A DNA stretch of 44,413 nucleotides from Bacillus sp. V3-13 (GCF_002860165.1 NZ_PGUZ01000011.1:1-44413); one strand, 5' to 3'. Numbered from the stretch's first letter, positions 1 to 8,275 are shown. The notes: generated from the sequence alone by a model not told the origin. Made by a program: numbers and translations.

Positions 1-54
1 GTGCATTATGAAAGTGTTCATGGATATGAGCACAAACTACCGGATTTCCTCTAA
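1..54 (+). CDS. C-terminal end of an upstream gene (partial)
   Basis: An open frame enters from the left edge and stops at TAA 52-54, ending in ...HKLPDFL. It is followed within 11 bases by a strong intrinsic terminator, which supports it being a real gene end. Too little is visible to name the product. Confidence 0.5.
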   Translation: MHYESVHGYEHKLPDFL

Positions 55-64
55 ACAAAAAAGT

Positions 65-91
65 ACCGGGCATGGTTTTCGCCCGGTTTTT
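65..91 (+). terminator. Intrinsic terminator of the upstream gene
   Basis: Perfect 7-bp stem ACCGGGC (65-71) / GCCCGGT (81-87) with a 9-base loop, followed directly by a run of T. It closes the partial gene at the left edge. Confidence 0.85.
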
Positions 92-179
92 CTTATTAAT
101 TGTCAGTTAATAATAACTTGGGGACATCCCCAAAGTTACCGTGAATAAGGTCAAACTAAAAAAGAAGGAAGGTTTGAAC

Positions 180-2483
180 ATGGATTCAATGGTCTTAATG
201 GTTCAAGAATGGGTCAACGACACATATGGAGGGCGAAGCGGTTATCAGCCAGCTCCGGAAAACGGAAAAACAGGATGGTCAACCGTATATGCTCTAACCC
301 GTGCTCTACAAATTGAATTGGGAATTGGAACACCAGCCGACAATTTTGGACCTGGCACAAGTGCTGCATATAAGAGTTGGGGCGAAATGGAATTAGGTTC
401 AGTTCCGGAAGATGAGCAAGGGAAAAATATTGTTCAAATTTTACAAGGTGCTTGTTACTGTAAAGGGTATGATCCAGGCGGCTTTACTGGTTTATTTGAT
501 GAAGACTTGAAAAATGCTGTCATTCGACTGCAAACCCATGCAGGATTGCCCGTTCGCGACGGAAAAGTATATGATTACGTATTTAAAGCGTTTTTGACCA
601 TGGATGCTTATGTCCTAACGATAGGCGGCGATCCTAGAATTCGAGAAATGCAGCAGGATTTGAATAACAAATATTATACAACTTCCGGTGTGCAGCCATG
701 CGACGGCCATTATCAAAGAGGTACAAATAAAGCGTTAATCTATGGAATTCAAACAGAGGAAGGGATTGCACCGCACCTTCAAACAGGCAGCGTTGGACCG
801 ACGACCAGGGATAGGTTGCCGACATTAAGTTCAGGCAGTAGCGGTAACTTTGTTAAGTTATTCCAATATGCTCTGTATGTTAATGGCTTTGATCCTGGAG
901 CATTCGACGGGTATTACGGCAGTACAGTGAAACAAGCTGTACTGAGTTTTCAAAGTTTTTGCATGTTGCCTGCTGATGGTGTTGCTGGAAAGCAAACATG
1001 GCTTTCAGCGTTAGTGAGTACAGGAGATTCAACAAGAAAAGGGACGGCTTGTGATTGTGTAACAATGATTACCCCTGCGCGGGCAGAAGCATTAAAAGCG
1101 GAAGGGTATCAAACAGTGGGACGGTACTTAACCAATGTTCCTAATTCCTCGTTAAATAAAAAAATTCAACCGGGTGAGCTGCAGAACATTTTTAATGCTG
1201 GATTGACAGTTTTCCCAATTTATCAAACAATAGGGAGCTATTTAGAGTATTTCTCTATAGAACAAGGTCGTATTGACGCTGAAGCCGCCTTGACTGCTGC
1301 TAGGGAGTATGGCTTTTTAAAGGGTGCGACGATTTATTTTGCTGTAGATTTTGACGTTCTTGGTCATGAAATAACCCAGAATATTATTCCTTACTTTATT
1401 GGGGTAAACGAGAGAATGAGTAATTTAGGGAGCATTTATAAAATTGGGGTTTATGGTCCAAGAGCTGTTTGTATCCGAGTCTCTGAAGAGGGGTTGGCTA
1501 CAACAAGTTTTGTGAGCGGTATGTCTACTGGATATAGTGGTAACCTTGGTTATCCCCTTCCTGAGAATTGGGCTTTTGATCAAATTTCCACTATCACTAT
1601 TGGTTCAGGAGATGGACACATCGAAATTGACAATAATATCAAGTCCGGTAGATATAATGGGGAAAGCACAGTAGACCCTCTTGTCGAATACCCTTCCGTA
1701 CCAGACATGGCGAATCATGTATTTTTTGATCTAGTTGATGAAATATATGATATTGCGTTTACTCATTCAGGTGGAGATATTCCACAAGCAAATAAGCTTG
1801 TATGTCAATATCTAAGAGCAAAGAGTTATTATGGAAGCCTATGGAATATGACAGCGGGTTCTTTGGATACAGAATTTATCAATAAGGTTGATAGTCAGTT
1901 AAATAATCCAACCATTAATGAAATTTACGATCCAAAATATACGGTAGAGATGGATATTCCACATTTAGCAGCCACCCTGAATAGCATTTTACATCACGGG
2001 ACGATCAATCAGGCACTTGTGGATTTTGCCGGTTGGGCCGGAGATTTAATTGACGCTGCTGGGGGATCTGCGACGGCAGAAGGTTTTGATTCAGCGTATG
2101 GCGCAGCATTATTTCTAATCGGACATCTTGATGACCGTGTCACCAGGTTTTCAATGGCGGATTTTATAGCGGATGTTGATGCGGTGAACCTCGGAAATAT
2201 GCTTATCAATATCCCACAGCCAATAAATGATCTATTGCGATATTACTATGAAGATAGATATGCAGTAAGGTTTAGTCTGTTCTTCGAAAGTCGATTTTCG
2301 GGTGATCCTAATCTAGTGCAATCTCAAAGCACGTACTTACTAACATCTGATGAGGCGGGTATACTGGAGATGCGAGGGCTTTTCATGGCTCGCTTCGATA
2401 CCCCTGGTTATTCGATTGAGCAAGGAGAAGAAGTCGCCAGGGCCTTCAAGGATATTCTTGTTCAGCTAGTAAACGAAGAATAG
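180..2483 (+). CDS. YbfG-like protein: peptidoglycan-binding modules plus DUF1906 glycoside-hydrolase-like domain
   Basis: The start is ATG 180, with GAAGGAAGG (164-172) seven bases upstream; a GTG at 141 in the same frame lacks such a site. The 767-residue product begins with about four PG_binding_1-like modules (roughly residues 1-280, each with a ...FD(G/E)xxGxxTxxAVxxFQ-like core). A DUF1906 (Rv2525c-like) TIM-barrel domain follows at about 290-500, with the acidic VDFD strand typical of the family. The last ~265 residues are mostly helical and not recognised. Length and order resemble B. subtilis YbfG. No signal peptide or membrane segment is seen, so export is unexplained. Cell-wall binding or hydrolysis is inferred from the domains. 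It stands alone between two terminators. Confidence 0.8.
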   Translation: MDSMVLMVQEWVNDTYGGRSGYQPAPENGKTGWSTVYALTRALQIELGIGTPADNFGPGTSAAYKSWGEMELGSVPEDEQGKNIVQILQGACYCKGYDPGGFTGLFDEDLKNAVIRLQTHAGLPVRDGKVYDYVFKAFLTMDAYVLTIGGDPRIREMQQDLNNKYYTTSGVQPCDGHYQRGTNKALIYGIQTEEGIAPHLQTGSVGPTTRDRLPTLSSGSSGNFVKLFQYALYVNGFDPGAFDGYYGSTVKQAVLSFQSFCMLPADGVAGKQTWLSALVSTGDSTRKGTACDCVTMITPARAEALKAEGYQTVGRYLTNVPNSSLNKKIQPGELQNIFNAGLTVFPIYQTIGSYLEYFSIEQGRIDAEAALTAAREYGFLKGATIYFAVDFDVLGHEITQNIIPYFIGVNERMSNLGSIYKIGVYGPRAVCIRVSEEGLATTSFVSGMSTGYSGNLGYPLPENWAFDQISTITIGSGDGHIEIDNNIKSGRYNGESTVDPLVEYPSVPDMANHVFFDLVDEIYDIAFTHSGGDIPQANKLVCQYLRAKSYYGSLWNMTAGSLDTEFINKVDSQLNNPTINEIYDPKYTVEMDIPHLAATLNSILHHGTINQALVDFAGWAGDLIDAAGGSATAEGFDSAYGAALFLIGHLDDRVTRFSMADFIADVDAVNLGNMLINIPQPINDLLRYYYEDRYAVRFSLFFESRFSGDPNLVQSQSTYLLTSDEAGILEMRGLFMARFDTPGYSIEQGEEVARAFKDILVQLVNEE

Positions 2484-2514
2484 GACGTTCAGTTCAATAT
2501 AAAGGCAAGTGCCC

Positions 2515-2549
2515 AGAAAGGTTAACCGTCACGTGAGGTTAACCTTTCT
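2515..2549. terminator. Bidirectional terminator hairpin between convergent genes
   Basis: Perfect 13-bp stem AGAAAGGTTAACC (2515-2527) / GGTTAACCTTTCT (2537-2549) with a 9-base loop. It lies between two convergent genes and can serve both. Confidence 0.8.
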
Positions 2550-2570
2550 GCTTTGACTTTAGTGTTGAGT

Positions 2571-3110
2571 CTAATCGCGATGGTATTGCACTTCGATCGT
2601 TTTAAAATCAGTCTCAAGCCTATAATCAAAAGCATAATGTATGATTAATGTATGGGGTGACACCCATTCTAATTCATAGGCTCCTTCTGAAAAGGGTTTA
2701 TATCCCCGATCGGTATCAAAGCTCGTTAAAGCTGTCATAAACAAACCAGAATTTGATAGTTGGTAAAGTTTCACATACCCTTTTTCAATAACCACAAATT
2801 TTTCGTTGCGATCGGGTGAAAAGAAAGTGGTGTATTCTGTTTCTGTTAATAGTTCTGGTACGCTAGTCAGTGATATAAAAAATAATCCAATCCCTATAGC
2901 AATCCATTTCATCCCTCTATCTTTTAACAAATACACAGCTGAAATAACGGCTGCAATAATTAGCAAGATGCTTATTATATGATGACTAACCCCACTAGAT
3001 GGTGGCCCAAGTTGAACGTAAATACCCTTTGCATCCAAAACCAATAATATCAGCAGAAGTATCATGCTGCTGCCAAGACTGATGGTGGCAATCTTATTAT
3101 TTTTGCTCAT
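2571..3110 (-). CDS. Small membrane protein of unknown function
   Basis: A 179-residue product with three hydrophobic segments (about residues 8-25, 45-61 and 68-85), followed by a polar ~95-residue tail predicted to form beta strands. I do not recognise the family. The tail has no cysteine pairs or obvious catalytic motif. The gene is convergent with the YbfG-like gene and shares its terminator. The ATG at 3110 has only a distant AAAGGGCGG upstream, so the start is less certain than the frame. Confidence 0.6.
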   Translation of the reverse strand: MSKNNKIATISLGSSMILLLILLVLDAKGIYVQLGPPSSGVSHHIISILLIIAAVISAVYLLKDRGMKWIAIGIGLFFISLTSVPELLTETEYTTFFSPDRNEKFVVIEKGYVKLYQLSNSGLFMTALTSFDTDRGYKPFSEGAYELEWVSPHTLIIHYAFDYRLETDFKTIEVQYHRD

Positions 3111-3304
3111 TTCATCTAAGTCCGCCCTTTCATCTGAAAACGTATACGCCCAAAGTATACCATAGTTAAATTTAAAACATGGTGAGAACTCTTGTAGAGG
3201 TTTTGAAAGAGAAATATAATGGACATGTAAAACACTAAAAGAAAGCCATCATTCATTTTTAGAAAAATATGGGTCATGGTTTCAGTTAAAGGGAGGACTG
3301 TTTT

Positions 3305-3904
3305 TTGAAAGTCATCAAAATCGGATTGGTCGGTATTTTGGCGGCCGGATTGTTGACGGCATGTAAAGCAAATGACGTGGAACCTGTTGTGGAAACGGAT
3401 AAAAAGCCAGCTGCGGTTGAAAATGAAACTGTCGAATTTTCCCCAGAAGCAAAAGAATGGATTGCCGAAATGTCAGCGGAGTTTAATCGAGCGCCGGAGG
3501 AAAGTTTTGATGAGCTAGAACAAGAAGATATTGGGTTTGTTTATTATACAAAGGCCAATTCTCTCTACAAAAATATGCAACATTATATTCATGACAAAAA
3601 TGAAAGTTATGATGAAGATTTTGCCAACTTGCGAATACTTGCTGCTGAAATAAGGCATATTCAATTTGAACGAACCGCCCATATCGATGATACGGGAAAA
3701 GAAATGGCCAATCTTGAATATGCGGAGGACTGGAAGCCGATGCCTGCAGGTATGGAAACGGCATTTCAATATATGAACCAACTACTCAACGATTTGGACG
3801 TTGCTGTTAATAAGGACGGTAAAGAGGCGACTTTTGGGGTGTCGCATATAATGGATGGCAACAAGGTTGATGAATTAGAATCGTTTATAAGACATGACAG
3901 CTGA
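3305..3904 (+). CDS. Putative lipoprotein, hypothetical
   Basis: TTG start at 3305 preceded by AAAGGGAGG. The N-terminus is a classical lipoprotein signal: MKVIK, a hydrophobic stretch, then the lipobox LLTAC with Cys20, so it should be diacylated and anchored on the outer face of the membrane. The mature part (~180 residues) is acidic and helical, without a family I can name. Its own terminator follows, so it is a single-gene unit. Confidence 0.7.
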   Translation: MKVIKIGLVGILAAGLLTACKANDVEPVVETDKKPAAVENETVEFSPEAKEWIAEMSAEFNRAPEESFDELEQEDIGFVYYTKANSLYKNMQHYIHDKNESYDEDFANLRILAAEIRHIQFERTAHIDDTGKEMANLEYAEDWKPMPAGMETAFQYMNQLLNDLDVAVNKDGKEATFGVSHIMDGNKVDELESFIRHDS

Positions 3905-3913
3905 TACGGTATA

Positions 3914-3947
3914 AAAGCGCCTTTCTTTGGATAGGTGCTTTCTTTTC
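3914..3947 (+). terminator. Terminator of the lipoprotein gene
   Basis: Stem AAAGCGCCT (3914-3922) / AGGTGCTTT (3933-3941), nine pairs with one G-U, followed by TCTTTTC. It lies 10 bases after the stop codon. Confidence 0.7.
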
Positions 3948-4095
3948 GTCTGATGACGTTTAATAAATCTGAAAGATAGAATTAGAAACGGTTTGGTTTT
4001 ATATATTCCATAATACGATTACATAATACGTAATTATAAGTCTGACCACAGGTTTAGATAGACATACGCCTGATATTCACTCTCGGAGATGTAAC

Positions 4096-4137
4096 ACCGG
4101 AGGGGTTCTCTGATGAACGCCCCGGTATCTTTTTTTT
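4096..4137 (+). terminator. Plus-strand terminator without an upstream gene (end of a possible small RNA)
   Basis: The hairpin ACCGGAGGGGTT / AACGCCCCGGT (about ten pairs, one bulge, one mismatch) is followed by eight T on the plus strand. The T-run orientation does not fit the minus-strand phosphatase gene beside it. The preceding lipoprotein already has its own terminator. Some transcript starting at about 3950-4060 would end here; CATAATA boxes at 4010-4024 resemble -10 elements. Confidence 0.5.
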
Positions 4138-4140
4138 CAT

Positions 4141-4893
4141 TTAAACACATAAAGACGCTCCCGTCTTTTTATGAATCGCAATCGTCTGCATGATGTCGCC
4201 GTCTTCGCTGACTTTCAAGGCGTTCAACTGACGACCGAATACGCAGCCGCCGTCGATGCCGATTTTATCTCCATGGTCACTCATCCAAATCGAGCAGTCG
4301 CTTTTGTCATCCCGGATGAGCCCCGTTGGGGTGTGGCCGAAAAAGACGCGTTTCGGGGCCTGCTTCTTCGAATAAATAAACGGATTGCGGATCTCGTTCA
4401 TGCATCGCTCATCGTCCCGCCAGTCCTGGATATTTAAGTTGATTCCGGCATGGACGAAGATGCAGTTCTCGGTTTCATGCACCATCGGCAGCCTAGCCAA
4501 GAAGTGGAGCTCCTTAATGAATAAATGCCGGATGTGCTGGCCGCGCTGTTTGCGGCTGTCCCGTTTGCACTTCTGGACGTTCTCGGGATCATAGCCATAG
4601 AACGACCGGACCGTTTCTTCGTGGCTTGGCATGTAGTAAAATCCAAGTTCTTCTTCCGGAGTATCCAAAAGCCACGCCGTAAACGACTCGTCGTGATTGC
4701 CTTTTAGGACAACGACGCGGTCAGGGGCGACCTCTTTCAATTCGCGCAGCGTCTGGACGACATTGAGAGAGTCGGGGCCACGGTCGATCAAATCACCTAA
4801 GACGATCAGTGTTTCGTTTTCTTTATCCCAGTGAGAAAGGGCGTCCATCATTTCAGCATGGCAGCCGTGAATATCACTTATCACATAATACAT
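4141..4893 (-). CDS. PPP-family metallophosphoesterase (PrpE/ApaH-like)
   Basis: The 250-residue product carries the full metallophosphoesterase signature in order: DIHGC near the N-terminus, GDLIDRGPDS, GNHDE, a later HAG and GHTP. These are the di-metal and phosphate-binding residues of the PPP group, to which bacterial Ser/Thr phosphatases and symmetrical Ap4A hydrolases (PrpE, ApaH) belong. I cannot tell protein phosphatase from dinucleotide hydrolase by sequence. The start is ATG 4893, with AAGGAG eight bases upstream; the in-frame GTG at 4902 overlaps that site and is rejected. An IS1634-family element sits about 47 bp upstream of the ribosome site and may have changed its promoter. Confidence 0.85.
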   Translation of the reverse strand: MYYVISDIHGCHAEMMDALSHWDKENETLIVLGDLIDRGPDSLNVVQTLRELKEVAPDRVVVLKGNHDESFTAWLLDTPEEELGFYYMPSHEETVRSFYGYDPENVQKCKRDSRKQRGQHIRHLFIKELHFLARLPMVHETENCIFVHAGINLNIQDWRDDERCMNEIRNPFIYSKKQAPKRVFFGHTPTGLIRDDKSDCSIWMSDHGDKIGIDGGCVFGRQLNALKVSEDGDIMQTIAIHKKTGASLCV

Positions 4894-4949
4894 AGGTATC
4901 ACTCCTTTTTTATTTTGTTTTACATAAACCTGCTTAGATTAAGTAATAG

Positions 4950-4964
4950 TATCCCATCTTCCGC
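4950..4964 (+). repeat. Left terminal inverted repeat of the IS
   Basis: TATCCCATCTTCCGC, a perfect inverse of 6889-6903. It marks the left boundary of the element. Confidence 0.85.
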
Positions 4965-5066
4965 ATGTCAATAAATGACGAAATTTGAATTGAATTGTCT
5001 CTTAAAAGGAATCCCATATCAGTCTGGCGAATCCTTCAGAATAACCTTCTGAATGGAGTGGTCTTT

Positions 5067-6737
5067 GTGTCCCATCTCATCGAAAATGTCCAGGTAATCA
5101 ATGCCCGTGCGTCTTCTGTCATTGCCCATTTTTGTGATTCCTTAAAGGTGGTCGAACATATAAATGACCGGGTTTCATTGGATTCGCAGCGGGCTGAAAT
5201 GTCCCCGGGGGAAGCGATCAAAGCACTTGTCATCAACTTGCTGGTAAAAAGAGAACCCCTGTATCGTGTCCGTGAATTTTACGAAACGATGGATATTCAA
5301 AATTTATTCGGTAAAGCATGGAAGGCCGATGATTTCAACGATGATCGGCTGGGAAGGGCTCTGGAAAAGCTGGCCAAAAGTGACCTTCCCGGTATCTATT
5401 ATGCCATTGCCCGGGAAGCCCTGGAGAAAGAAGGAATCCTTCTTGATCAGGCCCATTTTGATACGACCAGCCTTCCCGTCCAGGGAATCTATGAAACGGC
5501 CGGTTCTGAAGAATCCCCACTAAAGATCGAATTCGGACATAGTAAGGACCGGCGCCCGGATTTGAAACAGCTGATGTTCGGGCTCGGCAGCGTGGAAGGT
5601 ATCCCGTTATTTGCCGACGTCATGAACGGGAACACCTCCGATAAAACCTGGAATGGGACCATGGCGCTCCGCATCAAAGACCTGCTTCCGAAAGAGGCCT
5701 TGCACTCGATGGTGACCATTGCCGATTCGGCGATGGTCACGGAAGAAAACCTGAAAATCTTCGGCGACCGCCCGTTTATCAGCCGTTTCCCCGAGAATTT
5801 CAAGCTATGCAAAATCCTCAAAAAGCAAGCCTTTGAGAATGAAGCAGACTGGGTACAGGTTGGCAAATTGGCAGACAAAAAGAATGCTGCCTCCTACCGG
5901 ATTCAGGGCATAAGTACGGAGTTGTACGGCCGGAACTATCGATTTGCCGTCGTCCATTCATCCGCTTTGGATCAGCGCAAACAAAAAAAGATTGACCGGC
6001 AGGTCGAGAGCGAACAAGCCAAAGCAGAGAAGTCCATCAAAGACTGGAGCAGCGTGGAGTACCATTGCCAGGAGGACGCTGCCGCCTATTTGGATGAATG
6101 CCTAAACACGCCGCTCAAGTATCATCAGATAACCGGTCAAGTCATACGAAGAGAACGAATAAAAAGGCGGCCAGGGCGGCCATCCAAAACCGAAACGGCA
6201 CCTGTTCAAACCTTTTATATCTGTGAGTTCAGCCTCATCAAGGACGATGCCCGGATCCAAAACGAACGGGAAAGGGAAAGCACGTTTGTCCTCATAAGCA
6301 ACCTGAGCCGGGATAAAGAACCTGGAAGCCTCGGCCTTCTTCGCAGGTACAAGGCTCAGATCGATGTCGAGAACCTCTTTCGCGCCTTGAAGCATCCATA
6401 CTTTGTCCATGGCGTCTTCCTGAAAAATGAGGCCAGGGTACTCGGTTTATGTTACGTACTTGTGATCGGGCTACTCCTTTACGCCCTGTTACAGCGCAGG
6501 ATCCGGGTGAAGATTGCCGAAGAGAAAACACCGTTGCGCCTTTATGGAAAAGATTTTTATAGCCCGACGGGTAAAACTATCCTGGAACAGTTTGACTATG
6601 TCAACGTGATCGAATACAGGGATCCGGTCACCGGCGAAAAGAAAACCGTGGCGAATATTCCCGAAACAACCCGATTGATACTGATATGGCTGGGACTCGA
6701 CGAGACCATCTACCTGGATAGAAGGAATACGGGATAA
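5067..6737 (+). CDS. IS1634-family DDE transposase (DUF4277 N-terminus)
   Basis: The product is about 556 residues from the GTG at 5067, which has GGAGTGG just upstream; the same frame is open back to a TTG at 4995 without a comparable site. The N-terminal ~110 residues match the DUF4277 helical domain of IS1634-type transposases. The catalytic triad is visible as HFDTTSL (about residue 130), TIADSAM (about 225) and the late AQIDVENLFRALK glutamate, followed by a hydrophobic helix typical of the family. It cuts and joins the ends of its own element. The frame is intact. Confidence 0.85.
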   Translation: MSHLIENVQVINARASSVIAHFCDSLKVVEHINDRVSLDSQRAEMSPGEAIKALVINLLVKREPLYRVREFYETMDIQNLFGKAWKADDFNDDRLGRALEKLAKSDLPGIYYAIAREALEKEGILLDQAHFDTTSLPVQGIYETAGSEESPLKIEFGHSKDRRPDLKQLMFGLGSVEGIPLFADVMNGNTSDKTWNGTMALRIKDLLPKEALHSMVTIADSAMVTEENLKIFGDRPFISRFPENFKLCKILKKQAFENEADWVQVGKLADKKNAASYRIQGISTELYGRNYRFAVVHSSALDQRKQKKIDRQVESEQAKAEKSIKDWSSVEYHCQEDAAAYLDECLNTPLKYHQITGQVIRRERIKRRPGRPSKTETAPVQTFYICEFSLIKDDARIQNERERESTFVLISNLSRDKEPGSLGLLRRYKAQIDVENLFRALKHPYFVHGVFLKNEARVLGLCYVLVIGLLLYALLQRRIRVKIAEEKTPLRLYGKDFYSPTGKTILEQFDYVNVIEYRDPVTGEKKTVANIPETTRLILIWLGLDETIYLDRRNTG

Positions 6738-6888
6738 TCAGTTTATGTCGAGAAGGGTTGTCGAAGGAAATCGAGGGGAAGCCCGCAAAGGATTCCCTTA
6801 TTAAGGCATGTTTCATTCGCTGTTCAGGCTCCATAACAAGTAAAAACTTGTCATTTTTCTATCTCATTTTACGATCAAATAGTGATTA

Positions 6889-6903
6889 GCGGAAGATGGG
6901 ATA
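6889..6903 (-). repeat. Right terminal inverted repeat of the IS
   Basis: GCGGAAGATGGGATA, a perfect inverse of 4950-4964. Confidence 0.85.
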
Positions 6904-6930
6904 GAACTAAGAAATACAAATTCATTATCG

Positions 6931-7209
6931 ATGTTTATTAAGCAAAGCTATGATAAAAACAAAAAAATATTTATTGTTAATGGTAGAGAAGATTTTATCG
7001 TTAACTATTCTCTTATAATGATGTCTGAAACTCTCAAAATTAAAGAGCCTTTTATCAATATGTCGGAAACCTTAAATAGGTTCAAGAACAATGAAGGGGG
7101 TTTTAACACTACTGTAAACGATAAATCATCATCTTCATTAGCAATAACATTATATGGGTTATTGCTGTCTGCCAAATTGATAATGGAGGAAAAGGTTAAG
7201 GAAAATTAG
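6931..7209 (+). CDS. Hypothetical protein, probably truncated by the IS
   Basis: A 92-residue AT-rich frame starts 28 bp after the right IS end. It has no clear ribosome site before ATG 6931 and the frame stays open leftwards up to the element. This suggests that the original 5' part was removed or displaced by the insertion. The product is polar, with a weakly amphipathic C-terminus, and I recognise no family. It is followed 23 bp later by another small gene with a better ribosome site. Confidence 0.4.
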   Translation: MFIKQSYDKNKKIFIVNGREDFIVNYSLIMMSETLKIKEPFINMSETLNRFKNNEGGFNTTVNDKSSSSLAITLYGLLLSAKLIMEEKVKEN

Positions 7210-7232
7210 TAAATGAGAGAGGTGCTGAAATC

Positions 7233-7505
7233 ATGGGTATTAAAAATCCCTCGGAAAAATGGAAAGAAATCCGTTCAAAGGGTTTTAAAAAGTATTTTTG
7301 GACTAGGTTTCCTTTTTTATTTTTCCCTTTAGTCATTTATTATATAATTACTGAAGAAATTCCTTCAACATATACTTATAGTCAAATTGAAGACATTGGA
7401 AGGATTTTATATTTTGCTCTACTTCAAGCAGGTATTAGCGCTTTTTTGATTTCTCTGAACTGGAAAATTAGGGAGCGTATGTTTTTATCTTCTAAAACTA
7501 AATAA
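7233..7505 (+). CDS. Small membrane protein, hypothetical
   Basis: ATG 7233 is preceded by GAGAGGTG at normal spacing. The 90-residue product has a basic N-terminus (about residues 1-20) and two hydrophobic segments (about 27-42 and 62-76), so it is probably a two-span membrane protein with both ends inside. I do not recognise the family. It may be co-transcribed with the ORF before it. Confidence 0.55.
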   Translation: MGIKNPSEKWKEIRSKGFKKYFWTRFPFLFFPLVIYYIITEEIPSTYTYSQIEDIGRILYFALLQAGISAFLISLNWKIRERMFLSSKTK

Positions 7506-7632
7506 CACCCACATTCGGCAGGTGCCCATCTATTTTTTAAAAAAGATTTTTCCTCTTCCCCTCGAAGTCTTTCTTATCCAAATGAAAAGCGAGGAAAAAT
7601 CAGATGGCATAAACTGATCAGATTTTGACCCT

Positions 7633-7752
7633 TTGGCTGGGCCGTCCCAGTTGATTTCAGCGATTTGTGATGAAACAGGGTTTGAAAAAGTCCTTAATGA
7701 ACAATTAGACTGGGACAAAGATCGCTACCACTTGTCGCCAAGGACCCGTTTA
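7633..7752 (+). pseudogene. N-terminal fragment of a second DUF4277-type transposase
   Basis: About 40 codons in one frame (…PSQLISAICDETGFEKVL… to …YHLSPRTRLSV) resemble the start of IS1634-family transposases with the DUF4277 domain, where a similar LSP-x-x-x motif precedes the conserved helix. The reading then runs into unrelated sequence at about 7753, where an IS21-like end begins. The fragment differs from the intact copy at 5067, so it comes from another element. The recognition is from residue pattern only. Confidence 0.5.
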
Positions 7753-8083
7753 AGTGTATATGGCCATCACAAAGTGCCATGTCTGCCATATTTCAGAGCC
7801 ACTTCGGACAGATTTAAGAGCCACCTCTGCCATAGCGAGAGCCACCACAGAATTGTTTAACGGACTAGACGTGCACTTTACGTGGAGAGGCGGGCATGAT
7901 AGCATTGTTAGCTTAGCCAGCCCCATAAACGCTGGCTTTTTGGCTGGGAATCCATGCCCGTAGAGGCTCCATGTAAAGTGACTCTGGCACTACTGACTAT
8001 TTGCAGAACCCGCTTTTATTGATGGCTCTTACGTTGGCACTAATGGTTCTCAACTTTGGCATTAATGGCTCTGAGTCATGGCA
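7753..8083. mobile_element. Remnant of an IS21-like element (both ends, no transposase)
   Basis: The left part (7753-7850) carries repeated TGCCAT and GAGCCAC words. The right part (8020-8083) carries the same words inverted (GGCTC, TGGCA). IS21-family ends consist of such multiple short repeats. The ~170 bp between them cannot hold istA/istB, so this would be an internally deleted or miniature derivative. Its left border cuts a transposase fragment and its right border cuts proA. Confidence 0.45.
7874..7980. other. Long imperfect hairpin inside the IS21-like remnant
   Basis: CACTTTAC (7874-7881) pairs with GTAAAGTG (7973-7980), extended by six more pairs to 7887/7967. An 8-bp CGGGCATG (7891-7898) / CATGCCCG (7953-7960) follows inside, and then AGCCAGC (7915-7921) / GCTGGCT (7931-7937). 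Together they form one three-step stem of about 107 nt. It is not followed by a T-run and its function is unknown. Confidence 0.6.
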
Positions 8084-8275
8084 ATATACAATCACAATGC
8101 ATCAACCGGTTTTACAGACGGTGAGCAATTCGGATACGGAGCGGAAATTGGCATTAGTACACAAAAGCTGCATGTGCGTGGACCAATGGGCCTCCGGGCA
8201 ATCCCTACGTCAAAATCGATTGTACGTGGAACAGGACAAGTAATCACCAATTTTTCGGGTAGGACCCAGCAGTGA
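8084..8275 (+). pseudogene. proA: C-terminal fragment of gamma-glutamyl phosphate reductase
   Basis: This frame reads …[12 protein letters not shown]… then [15 protein letters not shown] and RGPMGL, which are hallmarks of the C-terminal region of ProA (usual forms [31 protein letters not shown]). ProA makes glutamate-5-semialdehyde in proline synthesis. Only about 60 of some 415 residues remain, the rest being lost at the IS21-like junction, so it is non-functional. Substitutions at conserved positions also suggest decay. A terminator follows at 8358. Confidence 0.85.

Larger units (their letters stand above)
4950..6903 (+). mobile_element. IS1634-family insertion sequence
   Basis: A 1.95-kb unit with perfect 15-bp terminal inverted repeats TATCCCATCTTCCGC (4950-4964) and GCGGAAGATGGGATA (6889-6903) encloses one transposase gene that fills most of it. 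No convincing target duplication is visible in the flanks (..AGTAATAG | GAACTAAG..), so one end may have mutated or recombined. The transposase is uninterrupted, so the element could be active. Confidence 0.85.

Noticed and set aside
4385-4707. Plus- and minus-strand ORFs of 60-70 codons inside the phosphatase gene
   Set aside because: They overlap the conserved metallophosphoesterase motifs and have no start signals.
7754-7963. Short frames across the IS21-like left end
   Set aside because: They only translate terminal repeats and the long hairpin; no start signal and no protein-like composition.
8001-8243. 80-codon frame over the proA remnant
   Set aside because: It overlaps IS21-like repeats and is out of frame with the clear ProA motifs; no ribosome site.
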